From Streptomyces sp. NBC_00224 (lineage in GTDB: Bacteria > Actinomycetota > Actinomycetes > Streptomycetales > Streptomycetaceae): a DNA stretch of 64,000 nucleotides. The notes under the pieces were generated by a model, which was not told the origin of the DNA, made no database searches, and worked only from the letters and a program-made list of their open reading frames with translations. The position numbers and the translations under genes are program-made. The stretch's first letter is position 1; every line of letters begins with the position of its first letter. The stretch lies in assembly GCF_041435195.1 (NCBI RefSeq), contig NZ_CP108106.1, positions 4,064,501 through 4,128,500 on the forward strand, given 5' to 3'. Positions 16,811-24,444 of this stretch are shown one piece after another.

Positions 16811-18031
16811 ATGCCCGAAGCCGTGATCGTTTCCACTGCTCGTTCCCCCATCGGCCGCGCCTTCAAGGGCTCGCTGAAGGACCTGCGGCCGGACGACCTC
16901 ACCGCCACCATCATTCAGGCCGCGCTCGCCAAGATCCCCGAGCTCGACCCGCGTGACATCGACGACCTGATGCTCGGCTGCGGCCTCCCCGGCGGCGAGC
17001 AGGGCCACAACCTGGGCCGCATCGTGGCCGTGCAGATGGGCATGGACCACCTGCCGGGCTGCACGATCACCCGCTACTGCTCCTCCTCGCTCCAGACCTC
17101 CCGGATGGCGCTGCACGCCATCAAGGCGGGCGAGGGCGACGTCTTCATCTCGGCCGGCGTCGAGATGGTCTCCCGCTCGGTCAAGGGCTCCTCCGACGGG
17201 CTGCCCGACACCCACAACCCGTTCTTCGCCGACGCCGAGGCCCGTACGGCCGCCGTCGCGGAGTCCGCCGGCGCCTCCTGGCACGACCCGCGCGAGGACG
17301 GCCTGGTCCCCGACGCGTACATCGCGATGGGCCAGACCGCCGAGAACCTGGCGCGCGTCAAGGGCGTCACGCGCGCGGACATGGACGAGTTCGGCGTACG
17401 GTCCCAGAACCTCGCCGAGGAAGCCATCAAGAACGGCTTCTGGGCGCGCGAGATCACCCCGGTGACGACCCCGGACGGCACGGTCGTCGCCACGGACGAC
17501 GGCCCGCGCGCCGGCGTCACCCTGGAGGGCGTCCAGGGCCTCAAGCCCGTCTTCCGCCCCGACGGCCTGGTCACCGCCGCCAACTGCTGCCCGCTCAACG
17601 ACGGCGCCGCGGCGCTCGTCATCATGAGCGACACCAAGGCCCGCGAGCTCGGCCTCACCCCGCTCGCGCGGATCGTCTCGACCGGCGTGACGGGCCTCTC
17701 GCCCGAGATCATGGGCCTCGGCCCGGTGGAGGCGTCGAAGCAGGCCCTCAAGCGCGCGGGCCTCACCGTCGGCGACATCGACCTCTTCGAGATCAACGAG
17801 GCCTTCGCCGCCCAGGTGATCCCCTCGTACCGCGACCTGGAGATCCCGCTCGACAAGCTGAACGTCAACGGCGGCGGCATCGCCGTCGGCCACCCCTTCG
17901 GCATGACGGGCGCCCGCATCACCGGCACGCTCATCAACTCCCTCCAGTTCCACGACAAGCAGTTCGGCCTGGAGACGATGTGCGTGGGCGGCGGCCAGGG
18001 CATGGCCATGGTCATCGAGCGGCTGAGCTGA
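16811..18031 (+). CDS. Acetyl-CoA acetyltransferase (thiolase)
   Basis: 406 residues from the ATG at 16811, which has GGAG six bases upstream; the ATG at 16799 lacks a site. It is a full-length thiolase. The acyl-accepting cysteine is Cys90 in TRYCSSSL, and NEAFAAQV, GHPFGMTGAR and CVGGGQG supply the other active-site residues. It cleaves or forms acetoacetyl-CoA or longer 3-ketoacyl-CoA in fatty acid degradation or C4 metabolism. No other beta-oxidation gene is next to it. Confidence 0.94.
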   Translation: MPEAVIVSTARSPIGRAFKGSLKDLRPDDLTATIIQAALAKIPELDPRDIDDLMLGCGLPGGEQGHNLGRIVAVQMGMDHLPGCTITRYCSSSLQTSRMALHAIKAGEGDVFISAGVEMVSRSVKGSSDGLPDTHNPFFADAEARTAAVAESAGASWHDPREDGLVPDAYIAMGQTAENLARVKGVTRADMDEFGVRSQNLAEEAIKNGFWAREITPVTTPDGTVVATDDGPRAGVTLEGVQGLKPVFRPDGLVTAANCCPLNDGAAALVIMSDTKARELGLTPLARIVSTGVTGLSPEIMGLGPVEASKQALKRAGLTVGDIDLFEINEAFAAQVIPSYRDLEIPLDKLNVNGGGIAVGHPFGMTGARITGTLINSLQFHDKQFGLETMCVGGGQGMAMVIERLS

Positions 18032-18084
18032 CGACGCCCTACGCTGCGGCAGGGGGCATGTCGGATGCCCGGGCGGGGCGACAT

Positions 18085-18117
18085 CGGAGTGACGTCGAGG
18101 TGACGTCGGAGTGACCC
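18085..18117. repeat. Three tandem 11-bp units in the long intergenic region before 18366
   Basis: CGGAGTGACGT, CGAGGTGACGT and CGGAGTGACCC follow each other without gap, giving TGAC every 11 bases. Read on the minus strand they are GTCAC(C/T) repeats at 11-bp period, the geometry of PhoP (PHO box) direct repeats. Single TGAC/GTCAC words recur through 18150-18290. The 334-base stretch 18032-18365 holds no gene and otherwise only the presumed promoter of the next gene. Confidence 0.45.
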
Positions 18118-18365
18118 CTTTCAACCCCGTTTCGGCCCGACTCAACCCCGCCGCGTCCGGTTCGTGACCCAATCTCCCCCAGGATGTGACGTACATCCCG
18201 GGGGAGAGACGTTCCCGCAGGTCACAGCGTTTTCAGGGGTCACAGGGATAAACCTCAGGCACAAAGACCTGTCCGTTTCGTGACGTAATGCACTGACAAG
18301 GGGAGCGGACGCCCGACAAGCTGATGTAGGAAGTCGGGGAATCGTTTGAATCCGGGAGTAAGTCA

Positions 18366-19166
18366 GTGAGCGCCATGTCTCTTGCCCTGCTGCTGACCAC
18401 GGCCGCTGCCACGGCCGTGGGCGCCGCTGCCCTGCACGCCGCCCACGGGCTGCGCAAGCAGGTCGTGGCGCTGCGCGCCGACCTCGCGGCCACGAACGCC
18501 GGCCGGTCCGCCACCGTGCCCCACCAGGCGCGCGGCGCGGAAACGCCCGTCGCCGAGATACGCGCGGCCGTCGCCGAGGCGCTCGCCGAGGAGCGCGAGC
18601 GCGAGCTCGCCGAGGCGCGGGCGTTCTGGGCCGCGCAGGAGGCCCGCGACGCGGCGGACGCCCCGTCGCTCCTGGGCGGCCTCCCGGGCCTCGGGGACGA
18701 CGCCTCCCTGTTCCTCCCCCGGCAGGCCGACTTCGCCGGTCTGGAGGGCGTGGAGCTGGGCGCCGAGCCGTACGAGGAGTTCCCCGAGGACTCCCCGGAG
18801 CTGGCCGCCGCCCGCCGCCGCCACCCCTCGCACCCCGACTTCGTCCCGGTCCAGACGTCGGTCGTGGCCGACCACGAGTCCACGGTCTCGCGCCTGGAGC
18901 AGCTGGCCGAGGCCCGCACGGCGCTCGCGGACGTACGCCCCGGCCCGCTCGGCACCCTCGACGTCTACGTCTTCGCCGACGGCACCACGCTGTGCATGAC
19001 CCCCGGCCACCGCGAGACCTCCGAACGCCTCGCCGAGGCCCTGCGCGAGGGCGACACCCCGGTGCTGCTCGGCGGCTCGGGCATCTCCGGCGCGTACGCG
19101 CTGACGTTCTCGTGCGGCGAGGAGAGCGTGTACATCCTGGCGGACCGGGTCATCGCTTCGCTGTAG
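18366..19166 (+). CDS. Conserved membrane-anchored protein of unknown function
   Basis: 266 residues from GTG 18366 (CGGGAG upstream; an in-frame ATG at 18375 is the alternative). One N-terminal hydrophobic helix (about 4-24) is followed by an Ala/Glu-rich helical section (60-95, VAEALAEERERELAEARAFW) and a compact C-terminal domain ending in FSCGEESVYILADRVI. It looks like an anchored protein with a coiled-coil linker. I do not recognise a family. Its last 17 bases overlap the end of the convergent XRE gene. Confidence 0.7.
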   Translation: MSAMSLALLLTTAAATAVGAAALHAAHGLRKQVVALRADLAATNAGRSATVPHQARGAETPVAEIRAAVAEALAEERERELAEARAFWAAQEARDAADAPSLLGGLPGLGDDASLFLPRQADFAGLEGVELGAEPYEEFPEDSPELAAARRRHPSHPDFVPVQTSVVADHESTVSRLEQLAEARTALADVRPGPLGTLDVYVFADGTTLCMTPGHRETSERLAEALREGDTPVLLGGSGISGAYALTFSCGEESVYILADRVIASL

Positions 19167-20490
19167 GCGTCTGCGAGACGAGCCGCGCACGCTCGTACAG
19201 AGCGCGAGCATGCTGGTTCTTGAGGTAGGGCCGGATGCGCTCGTACATCGTCGTGACGCGTTGGTCGCACTGCCCAGATTGAACGTGGGGGTAGATCTCC
19301 ACGACCTGCCCCCATGTGTCGCAGGCCGCCTCCAGGTGGCCCAGCTCCAGTTGGCGTTCGGCCATCATGGACAGGTAGCGCACGCGGTTGCGGCGGAATG
19401 TGTGGTGGCGGAGCTTGTCGGACTCCTCCAGCGCCGCGATGGAACCCTTCACGTCTCCGAGCTCGTACCTGACCTGCCCCACGTGGTACGCGAGGGACGA
19501 GGGGTTGTACGACGCGAACGTGGTGGCCCGCGACTCGGCCTTGTCCATGGCCGCCTCGGCCTCACGCAAGTACGTCAGCGCGGCGTGGCGGTCACCGATC
19601 TGCGCTGCGGCGTGGGCCTGCTGGCCCGCGAGGAAGGCCCGCATCCGTGGACCTGCCTGGGGAGACGCCGCCGCTGCCGAGTCGGCGAGCCGCATGGCCG
19701 TCCGGCCGTGCCCCAGGTCAACTGCCTGCACGCTCATTCCGCGCAGCGTGGTGCAGTACGTCAGGTGGTCCTTCGCCGCACCGGCGAGCTCCAGAGCCTT
19801 GAGGTAGTAGCCCTGCGCCAGTCCGTGGAGCCCCTCGTCGACGGCCATGTAGCCGGTCAGGTAGCAGAGGTCCGAAGCGGCTGACCGCATCGCGTCCTTC
19901 ACCGCCTCGGGGCCGTCGGCACACAGACCGGGTGCCACGATGTTGACCAGGAAGGCGGCGGCCATCGGACGCGCGTACCGCCCGCCGAACTCGTCGTCCA
20001 AGTCGGATACGCGCTCGGTCATCGCCACGACCATGTCGACGTCGGTCATGCCGATGCGCTTGATCTTCCCTGTCTGAATCGCCTCGGAACGGCTCACCAC
20101 GTCCGGCCAGCCGGGGACCGTGAGCGCGACGGAGAAGAGCCCGACGCCGAGGACGCTGCGGCGTGACGGGTCCATGTCGTCCTTCCCCAGTTCGATCAGC
20201 CCCGCCACCGTATCCGGCAGAGAGTCGGGCTGACCGGCTGGAGCCGCGAATCCGGCGTCGGCGGGGGTCACCGGACGATGGAGGCGGCGGGAGAACGCCT
20301 CAAGGATGACCCTCCGCACGTCGGCCCGGGGAGTCGTCCCGCCTAGCCAGTGGTGGACGGCGGACGCGTTGTACCGCAGGGCCGTACCGGTTTCCCCGCC
20401 CACCTGATTCACAGCCCTGGCACACTGGCTCAGAGTCCAGCCGCTCTCCGCGAACAGCCGTCGCAGGTGCTGGTTCGGCTCGCTCGCCAT
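19150..20490 (-). CDS. XRE-family regulator with TPR-like domain
   Basis: 446 residues. An N-terminal helix-turn-helix (LRRLFAESGWTLSQCARAVN ... ASAVHHWLGGTTPRADV, about 8-60) precedes a long alpha-helical region with TPR-like repeats such as DRHAALTYLREAEAAM and DVKGSIAALEESDKL. These large Streptomyces regulators are thought to bind small signals or peptides through the TPR part. A hydrophobic DPSRRSVLGVGLFSVAL stretch sits at about 107-125. The ATG at 20490 faces a small hypothetical gene. A GCTAGCGC box lies in the shared promoter region. Confidence 0.82.
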   Translation of the reverse strand: MASEPNQHLRRLFAESGWTLSQCARAVNQVGGETGTALRYNASAVHHWLGGTTPRADVRRVILEAFSRRLHRPVTPADAGFAAPAGQPDSLPDTVAGLIELGKDDMDPSRRSVLGVGLFSVALTVPGWPDVVSRSEAIQTGKIKRIGMTDVDMVVAMTERVSDLDDEFGGRYARPMAAAFLVNIVAPGLCADGPEAVKDAMRSAASDLCYLTGYMAVDEGLHGLAQGYYLKALELAGAAKDHLTYCTTLRGMSVQAVDLGHGRTAMRLADSAAAASPQAGPRMRAFLAGQQAHAAAQIGDRHAALTYLREAEAAMDKAESRATTFASYNPSSLAYHVGQVRYELGDVKGSIAALEESDKLRHHTFRRNRVRYLSMMAERQLELGHLEAACDTWGQVVEIYPHVQSGQCDQRVTTMYERIRPYLKNQHARALYERARLVSQTPTAKR

Positions 20491-20543
20491 GATCGCTCAA
20501 CTCCCGGCGCTCGTCCGCCCGTTAAACGCTTTAAAACCGCCGC

Positions 20544-20557
20544 GCTAGCGCAACGGT
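20544..20557. promoter_or_regulatory. GCTAGCGCAACGGT box in the divergent promoter region
   Basis: This 14-mer, which overlaps the palindrome GCGCTAGCGC (20542-20551), differs at one base from the box at 35177-35190 before the island's radical SAM operon. It lies 54 bases upstream of the XRE-TPR start and 53 bases before the small gene at 20610. Both may be sites for related regulators. Confidence 0.45.
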
Positions 20558-20609
20558 ACCGCCGTGCGTGGTCGTGCGGTTGCGTAGAGGCAGGAGACGC
20601 CGTCGAAGA

Positions 20610-20972
20610 ATGGAGCTGCCCGACGTGGACACGAGAAGCGACGCCCGCCGGGTCGTTGTCGTCGAGTACCGGTGCAGGGTCACGGCCACCCCTGTCGACG
20701 CCGGGCCGCACGAGGAGACGGCCCTGGGGGCCACGTGCACCCCGTCCCCGGCCCTGGCCGCCTCGTGGCTCCGCGCCCAGGCATCGCTGCTCGTCTGGCG
20801 CCTGGAGCCGGGTTCGGCGGCCTCCGCGCAGCTCATGGCGTGGCGCGACGACGAGACGGAGCAGCGGATGGCGGCCGGGGCCCTCGTCGCCGGGCAACCC
20901 GTCCGCTTCCGGGTCCTCGACTCGGAGATCACGTACGAACTGTCCGCGACGCGGGTGATCAGGAAGCCCTGA
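20610..20972 (+). CDS. Small hypothetical protein
   Basis: 120 residues from ATG 20610. The sequence has alternating beta-rich segments (ARRVVVVEYRCRVTATPV, SLLVWRLEPG, VAGQPVRFRVLDSEITYEL) and no signal or membrane segment. A GTG a few codons downstream has a better ribosome site (GGAG), so the start is uncertain. It is divergent from the XRE-TPR regulator and may be its target. No family recognised. Confidence 0.55.
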   Translation: MELPDVDTRSDARRVVVVEYRCRVTATPVDAGPHEETALGATCTPSPALAASWLRAQASLLVWRLEPGSAASAQLMAWRDDETEQRMAAGALVAGQPVRFRVLDSEITYELSATRVIRKP

Positions 20973-21040
20973 AGTGCTGGACCCGCGCCCCGGCGCGCAG
21001 GGACGGGTTCCGGGACTGGGCGACAGCGCCCACCATGCAC

Positions 21041-21364
21041 CTACCCGAACGCCCGCCCCATCGCCCCCTCCACCAGCCCCACCGCCTCCTCCAGGCCCCC
21101 GGCCGGCGCCGCCCCCGTCCGTAGCGCCTCGGCCAAATCGCGGCCCGCCACCGCCACTTGGTCCGCGACCGCGAAGGCGCCCGCGTCCGGCATCACTCGC
21201 GGCTCGGCGTCGGGGGTCTCGGCGAGTTGGGAGCGGGTCGACAATTCCCTGGCCAGGGACAGGGCTTCGGCGGCGGCGCCGCGGCGCAGGCGGCTTTCGG
21301 GGGCTGCCCGCAGGCGGTCGGCGAAGCGGTCCACGGCGGCGAGGAGCGGGGTGACATCAAGCAC
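21041..21364 (-). CDS. Small conserved hypothetical protein
   Basis: 107 residues from GTG 21364, almost entirely helical and Ala/Leu/Arg-rich (LAAVDRFADRLRAAPESRLRR). No signal peptide or known motif. It converges on the gene ending at 20972. Codon use is typical of the region, which is the main support for it being real. Confidence 0.55.
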   Translation of the reverse strand: MLDVTPLLAAVDRFADRLRAAPESRLRRGAAAEALSLARELSTRSQLAETPDAEPRVMPDAGAFAVADQVAVAGRDLAEALRTGAAPAGGLEEAVGLVEGAMGRAFG

Positions 21365-21502
21365 GCCGCGACCCTACGCGCCGCCCCGGGACTGTTGCCA
21401 ATACGCGAACGCTCAGGCACGGTGACGTGAAGGACTTCCCCCCGGGTTCTCGGCTCCGCCCGAGCAGGGGGGACCCCCAGCGCAATGCGTCCGGAGGCGC
21501 CG

Positions 21503-21733
21503 ATGTCCCAAGTCTTCTTCGAAGAAACCCATCGCAACCTGCTCTCCCGCATCCCCCATTGCACCGGTCGTGAAGTCTCCGACTGGCTTCGCACCGTCGA
21601 CGAAGGCCCTTCCCTCGTACGTTTCGAGGAGAAGGTCAGCTGGCTCCGGAGCGAGCACGATCTCGCCTACGGTCACGCCAAGGCGATCATCCATGAGTAC
21701 GACCTGAGGCGGGCCGCGCGCCGCCTGCTCTAG
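21503..21733 (+). CDS. DUF4287-like small protein
   Basis: 76 residues from ATG 21503 with CCGGAGG upstream. The sequence THRNLLSRIPHCTGREVSDW and the following segment with HAKAIIHEYDLRRAARR resemble the DUF4287 family of short helical proteins often found with DUF5655 nucleic-acid-related domains. Function is unknown. It is followed by a double hairpin shared with the convergent membrane protein gene. Confidence 0.7.
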   Translation: MSQVFFEETHRNLLSRIPHCTGREVSDWLRTVDEGPSLVRFEEKVSWLRSEHDLAYGHAKAIIHEYDLRRAARRLL

Positions 21734-21751
21734 GAAGGAACCCTTGCGCTC

Positions 21752-21829
21752 CGCCCCGCCGATCCGACCCCCGGCGGGGCGCAGCACAACGCGGAGGGGC
21801 CCGCCCGGCTGCTGCCGGACGGGCCCCTC
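21752..21829. terminator. Two hairpins forming a bidirectional terminator
   Basis: CGCCCCGCCG/CGGCGGGGCG (21752-21761 and 21772-21781) and GAGGGGCCCG/CGGGCCCCTC (21794-21803 and 21820-21829) are perfect 10-bp stems between the convergent genes ending at 21733 and 21848. Confidence 0.75.
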
Positions 21830-21847
21830 CTCACTGCGCTACGGGCG

Positions 21848-22720
21848 TCAGTCGTCGCCCTGGAGGATCGCCACCAGTCGCAGCATCTCCAGGTAGATCC
21901 AGACCAGCGACATGGTCAGGCCGAAGGCCGCCAGCCACGACTCCTCGCGCGGGGCGCCGTAGGTGATGCCGTCCTCGATCTGCTTGAAGTCGAGCGTCAG
22001 GAAGAAGCAGCCGATCAGGATGGCCAGCACACCGACCGCGAAGCCGAGCGGGCCGAAGCTGCGCAGACCGCCGCCGTCGGCGCCGCCGAAGGCGACCACC
22101 AGCAGGTTCACCATCGTCACGAGGACGAAGGCGATCGCGATGGTCATACCGATACGGGCGTACCGCGCGGTCACGCGGATCCAGCGCTGCTTGTACGCGA
22201 ACAGCGTCGCGCCGGAGACCGCCAGGGTGCCCAGGACCGCCTGGAAGGGCGCGCCCGACCAGCGCTCGTTGAACATCTCGCTGATCACGCCGAGGAAGAC
22301 GCCCTCGAACGCCGCGTAGCCGATGATCAGCGCGGGGACGGCCTTCGCCTTGAACGACTGGATCATGGCGAGGACGAACGCGACCAGCGCGGAGCCGATC
22401 GCGAGGCCGTAGCTGCTCGACGAGACCGGCAGCAGCGTCCAGGCGAGCACCGCGGCGACGGCCACCGTGCCCAGCGTGATCGCGGTCCGCGAGACGACGT
22501 CGTCCATCGTCATCACGTTGCCGCGGGCCGGGGCCTGGGGGGCGCCGTACTGCGTGTCCTGCTGGGCGTAAGGGTTCGTCGCGTACGGGTTCGTCGCGGA
22601 CGGGCTCGTCGGTGCCTGCGCGTACGGGTTGCCCCCGGCCTGCGGCGCGGTGTTGAAGCCCGCGTAGCCGTTGTCGCGGCTGAACCCCCGTCGCGAGAAG
22701 ACCGGGTTGCTGCTCCTCAT
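21848..22720 (-). CDS. Bax inhibitor-1 / YccA-like membrane protein
   Basis: 290 residues. A soluble, Asn/Pro/Tyr/Ala-rich N-terminus of about 70 residues with tandem NPYA repeats precedes about seven hydrophobic helices from residue 80. The C-terminus carries the family feature of a helix with ITYGAPREESWLAAFGLTMS. Bacterial relatives are multi-pass membrane proteins, some shown to be pH-sensitive calcium leak channels. Physiological role here unknown. ATG 22720 has GGAGGAGTG upstream. Confidence 0.85.
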   Translation of the reverse strand: MRSSNPVFSRRGFSRDNGYAGFNTAPQAGGNPYAQAPTSPSATNPYATNPYAQQDTQYGAPQAPARGNVMTMDDVVSRTAITLGTVAVAAVLAWTLLPVSSSSYGLAIGSALVAFVLAMIQSFKAKAVPALIIGYAAFEGVFLGVISEMFNERWSGAPFQAVLGTLAVSGATLFAYKQRWIRVTARYARIGMTIAIAFVLVTMVNLLVVAFGGADGGGLRSFGPLGFAVGVLAILIGCFFLTLDFKQIEDGITYGAPREESWLAAFGLTMSLVWIYLEMLRLVAILQGDD

Positions 22721-23089
22721 CTCACTCCTCCATGGCCGCCGAGCGCGGCCTTGACGTCAAGGGTAATGGGAAAGCAAAACAATCACCCTAGTGCTCTGGG
22801 AGGATCTTTCCTCGCCATGCGAGGCGTACACCAGAGGCCCCGCGGTCACAAGAGTGCCACGAGAGCCAACGGGAGACACCGGAGAGGCATCGGCCGGGAG
22901 CCGCGGCGGGCCGGGCGGGGTGTCCGGGGCGGGAGTGGGACGCGGGGCGAGGGCAGCCCCGCCGGCACGTGCGGGAACTGTTTACCCACGCGTCACTCAT
23001 TCGCCGGTAATCCGGCCGCGCCGACCGTCCCGTAGTCGTTCCGCGATCGTTCCACGGTCGTTCTGTGCACCGAATTATCGGTTCTTCCA
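22721..23089. other. Intergenic stretch without a recognised gene
   Basis: This stretch between the Bax-inhibitor-like gene and the bldA terminator contains the promoter region of the former. It also has a short run of direct repeats, (C)GTTCC/GTTCT every 14 to 15 bases near 23035-23065. Open frames present on both strands have no ribosome site or family resemblance. Confidence 0.5.
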
Positions 23090-23105
23090 CCCCTCCCCGG
23101 AGGGG
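23090..23105 (-). terminator. Hairpin downstream of the tRNA-Leu(UAA)
   Basis: CCCCTCC/GGAGGGG with a two-base loop lies 9 bases beyond the tRNA 3' end on its strand and probably ends its transcript. Confidence 0.55.
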
Positions 23106-23113
23106 GTGAGAGG

Positions 23114-23195
23114 TGCCCGGAGCCGGACTTGAACCGGCACGGCCCTAGGGCCAGCGAGGTTTAAGCTCGCCGTGTCTGCATTCCACCATCCGGGC
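23114..23195 (-). tRNA. bldA: tRNA-Leu, anticodon UAA (bldA)
   Basis: The 82-base cloverleaf has acceptor GCCCGGA/TCCGGGC with discriminator A. The anticodon arm is GCGAG-CTTAAAC-CTCGC with anticodon TAA, the long variable arm of a leucine tRNA contains GGCCCTAGGGCC, and the T arm is GCCGG-TTCAAGT-CCGGC. CCA is not encoded. The UAA anticodon makes it the only tRNA able to read the rare UUA codon in Streptomyces, the role established for bldA in aerial growth and antibiotic control. A possible -10 element TAGGAA lies at 23207-23212. The ABC transporter genes follow divergently. Confidence 0.95.
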
Positions 23196-23593
23196 TGGTC
23201 GCGCGGTTCCTACGTTCGCCCGAAGAGCCTATCGGGACGGCTCCCCCACCCGGCGGAACGATGGCCGATGTTGTCTTATTTTATTGGCGCTTGAGGGGGC
23301 GTCAGTCCGACCCCAAACGGCTGCGGCACATGCCGGAGGCGGTTGGCAGGCATACCGGTCAGCCGAACTGTGCGTAGCGGAATGACGCGAATTCGACTCC
23401 CCTCCCCCGGCCCGCCCGCGCGGCCCCGGCGGCCAGGGCCGTCTCGGGGGCGGTGTCATACCGGAGGAGGAGGCGAGCGGCGCTCGTATAAGACTCAAGA
23501 GGGCCGGGGAACGGGCACAGGGACTGACGATCCGGGGGTCCGGCTGCATCGAGGATGGAGGAGTCCCCGCACCACGTCCGACAGGAGTCCTCC
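23196..23593. other. Divergent promoter region between bldA and the ABC transporter
   Basis: About 400 bases with no gene. The bldA side carries the -10-like TAGGAA. The A/T-rich patch near 23270-23285 (TTGTCTTATTTTATT on plus) stands out from the surrounding GC-rich DNA. No clear -35/-10 pair for the ABC operon could be fixed. Confidence 0.5.
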
Positions 23594-24364
23594 GTGACCA
23601 CCATCTCCACCGCACACCGCGCCACCGCGGTGGCCGCCCGCGCCACCGAGCTGTCGAAGGTCTACGGGGCGGGCGAGACCCAGGTGGTCGCGCTCGACCG
23701 GGTGACGGTCGACTTCCGCCAGGGCGAGTTCACCGCGATCATGGGCCCGTCGGGCTCCGGCAAGTCCACGCTGATGCACTGTGTGGCCGGGCTCGACTCG
23801 TTCAGCTCCGGGTCGGTCCGCATAGGCGAGACCGAGCTCGGCTCGCTCAAGGACAAGCAGCTCACCCAGCTGCGCCGGGACAAGATCGGCTTCATCTTCC
23901 AGGCGTTCAACCTGCTGCCGACGCTGACCGCGGCCGAGAACATCACGCTGCCGATGGACATCGCGGGCCGCAAGCCGAACAAGCAGTGGCTGGACCAGGT
24001 CATCGACATGGTGGGGCTGTCCGGGCGCCTCTCGCACCGGCCCACCCAGCTCTCCGGCGGCCAGCAGCAGCGCGTGGCCGTGGCCCGCGCCCTGGCCTCC
24101 CAGCCCGAGATCATCTTCGGTGACGAGCCGACCGGAAACCTGGACTCGCGCTCGGGCGCCGAGGTCCTGGGCTTCCTGCGCAACTCGGTGCGCGAGCTCG
24201 GCCAGACCGTGGTCATGGTCACCCACGACCCGGTCGCCGCGTCGTACGCGGACCGCGTGATCTTCCTGGCCGACGGCCGCGTCGTCGACGAGATGCTCCA
24301 CCCGAGCGCCGACGGCGTGCTCGACCGCATGAAGGAGTTCGACGCCAAGGGCCGTACGAGCTGA
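23594..24364 (+). CDS. ABC transporter ATP-binding protein, MacB/LolD type
   Basis: 256 residues from GTG 23594 with CAGGAG upstream. It has Walker A GPSGSGKST, signature LSGGQQQR, Walker B IIFGDEPT and the switch histidine in MVTHD. The sequence belongs to the lipoprotein/macrolide/peptide exporter class, which pairs with FtsX-like permeases. The permease gene follows after 80 bases on the same strand. Substrate unknown. Confidence 0.95.
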   Translation: MTTISTAHRATAVAARATELSKVYGAGETQVVALDRVTVDFRQGEFTAIMGPSGSGKSTLMHCVAGLDSFSSGSVRIGETELGSLKDKQLTQLRRDKIGFIFQAFNLLPTLTAAENITLPMDIAGRKPNKQWLDQVIDMVGLSGRLSHRPTQLSGGQQQRVAVARALASQPEIIFGDEPTGNLDSRSGAEVLGFLRNSVRELGQTVVMVTHDPVAASYADRVIFLADGRVVDEMLHPSADGVLDRMKEFDAKGRTS

Positions 24365-24444
24365 TCCGCGGGCCCACCGGCCCCAGCCACCCGCCCCCTG
24401 CCGAATCCCTCCAGGCCGAACCCTCCAGGACTGAGAAAAGCCCC

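Noticed and set aside
19150..20490. The SRRSVLGVGLFSVAL stretch in the XRE-TPR regulator as a Tat export signal
   Set aside because: It lies over 100 residues from the N-terminus, after the DNA-binding domain, and such stretches recur in this regulator family.
22791..23132. A plus-strand frame of about 110 codons between the Bax-inhibitor-like gene and bldA
   Set aside because: No ribosome site, Arg/Gly-rich composition, and it runs into the tRNA region.
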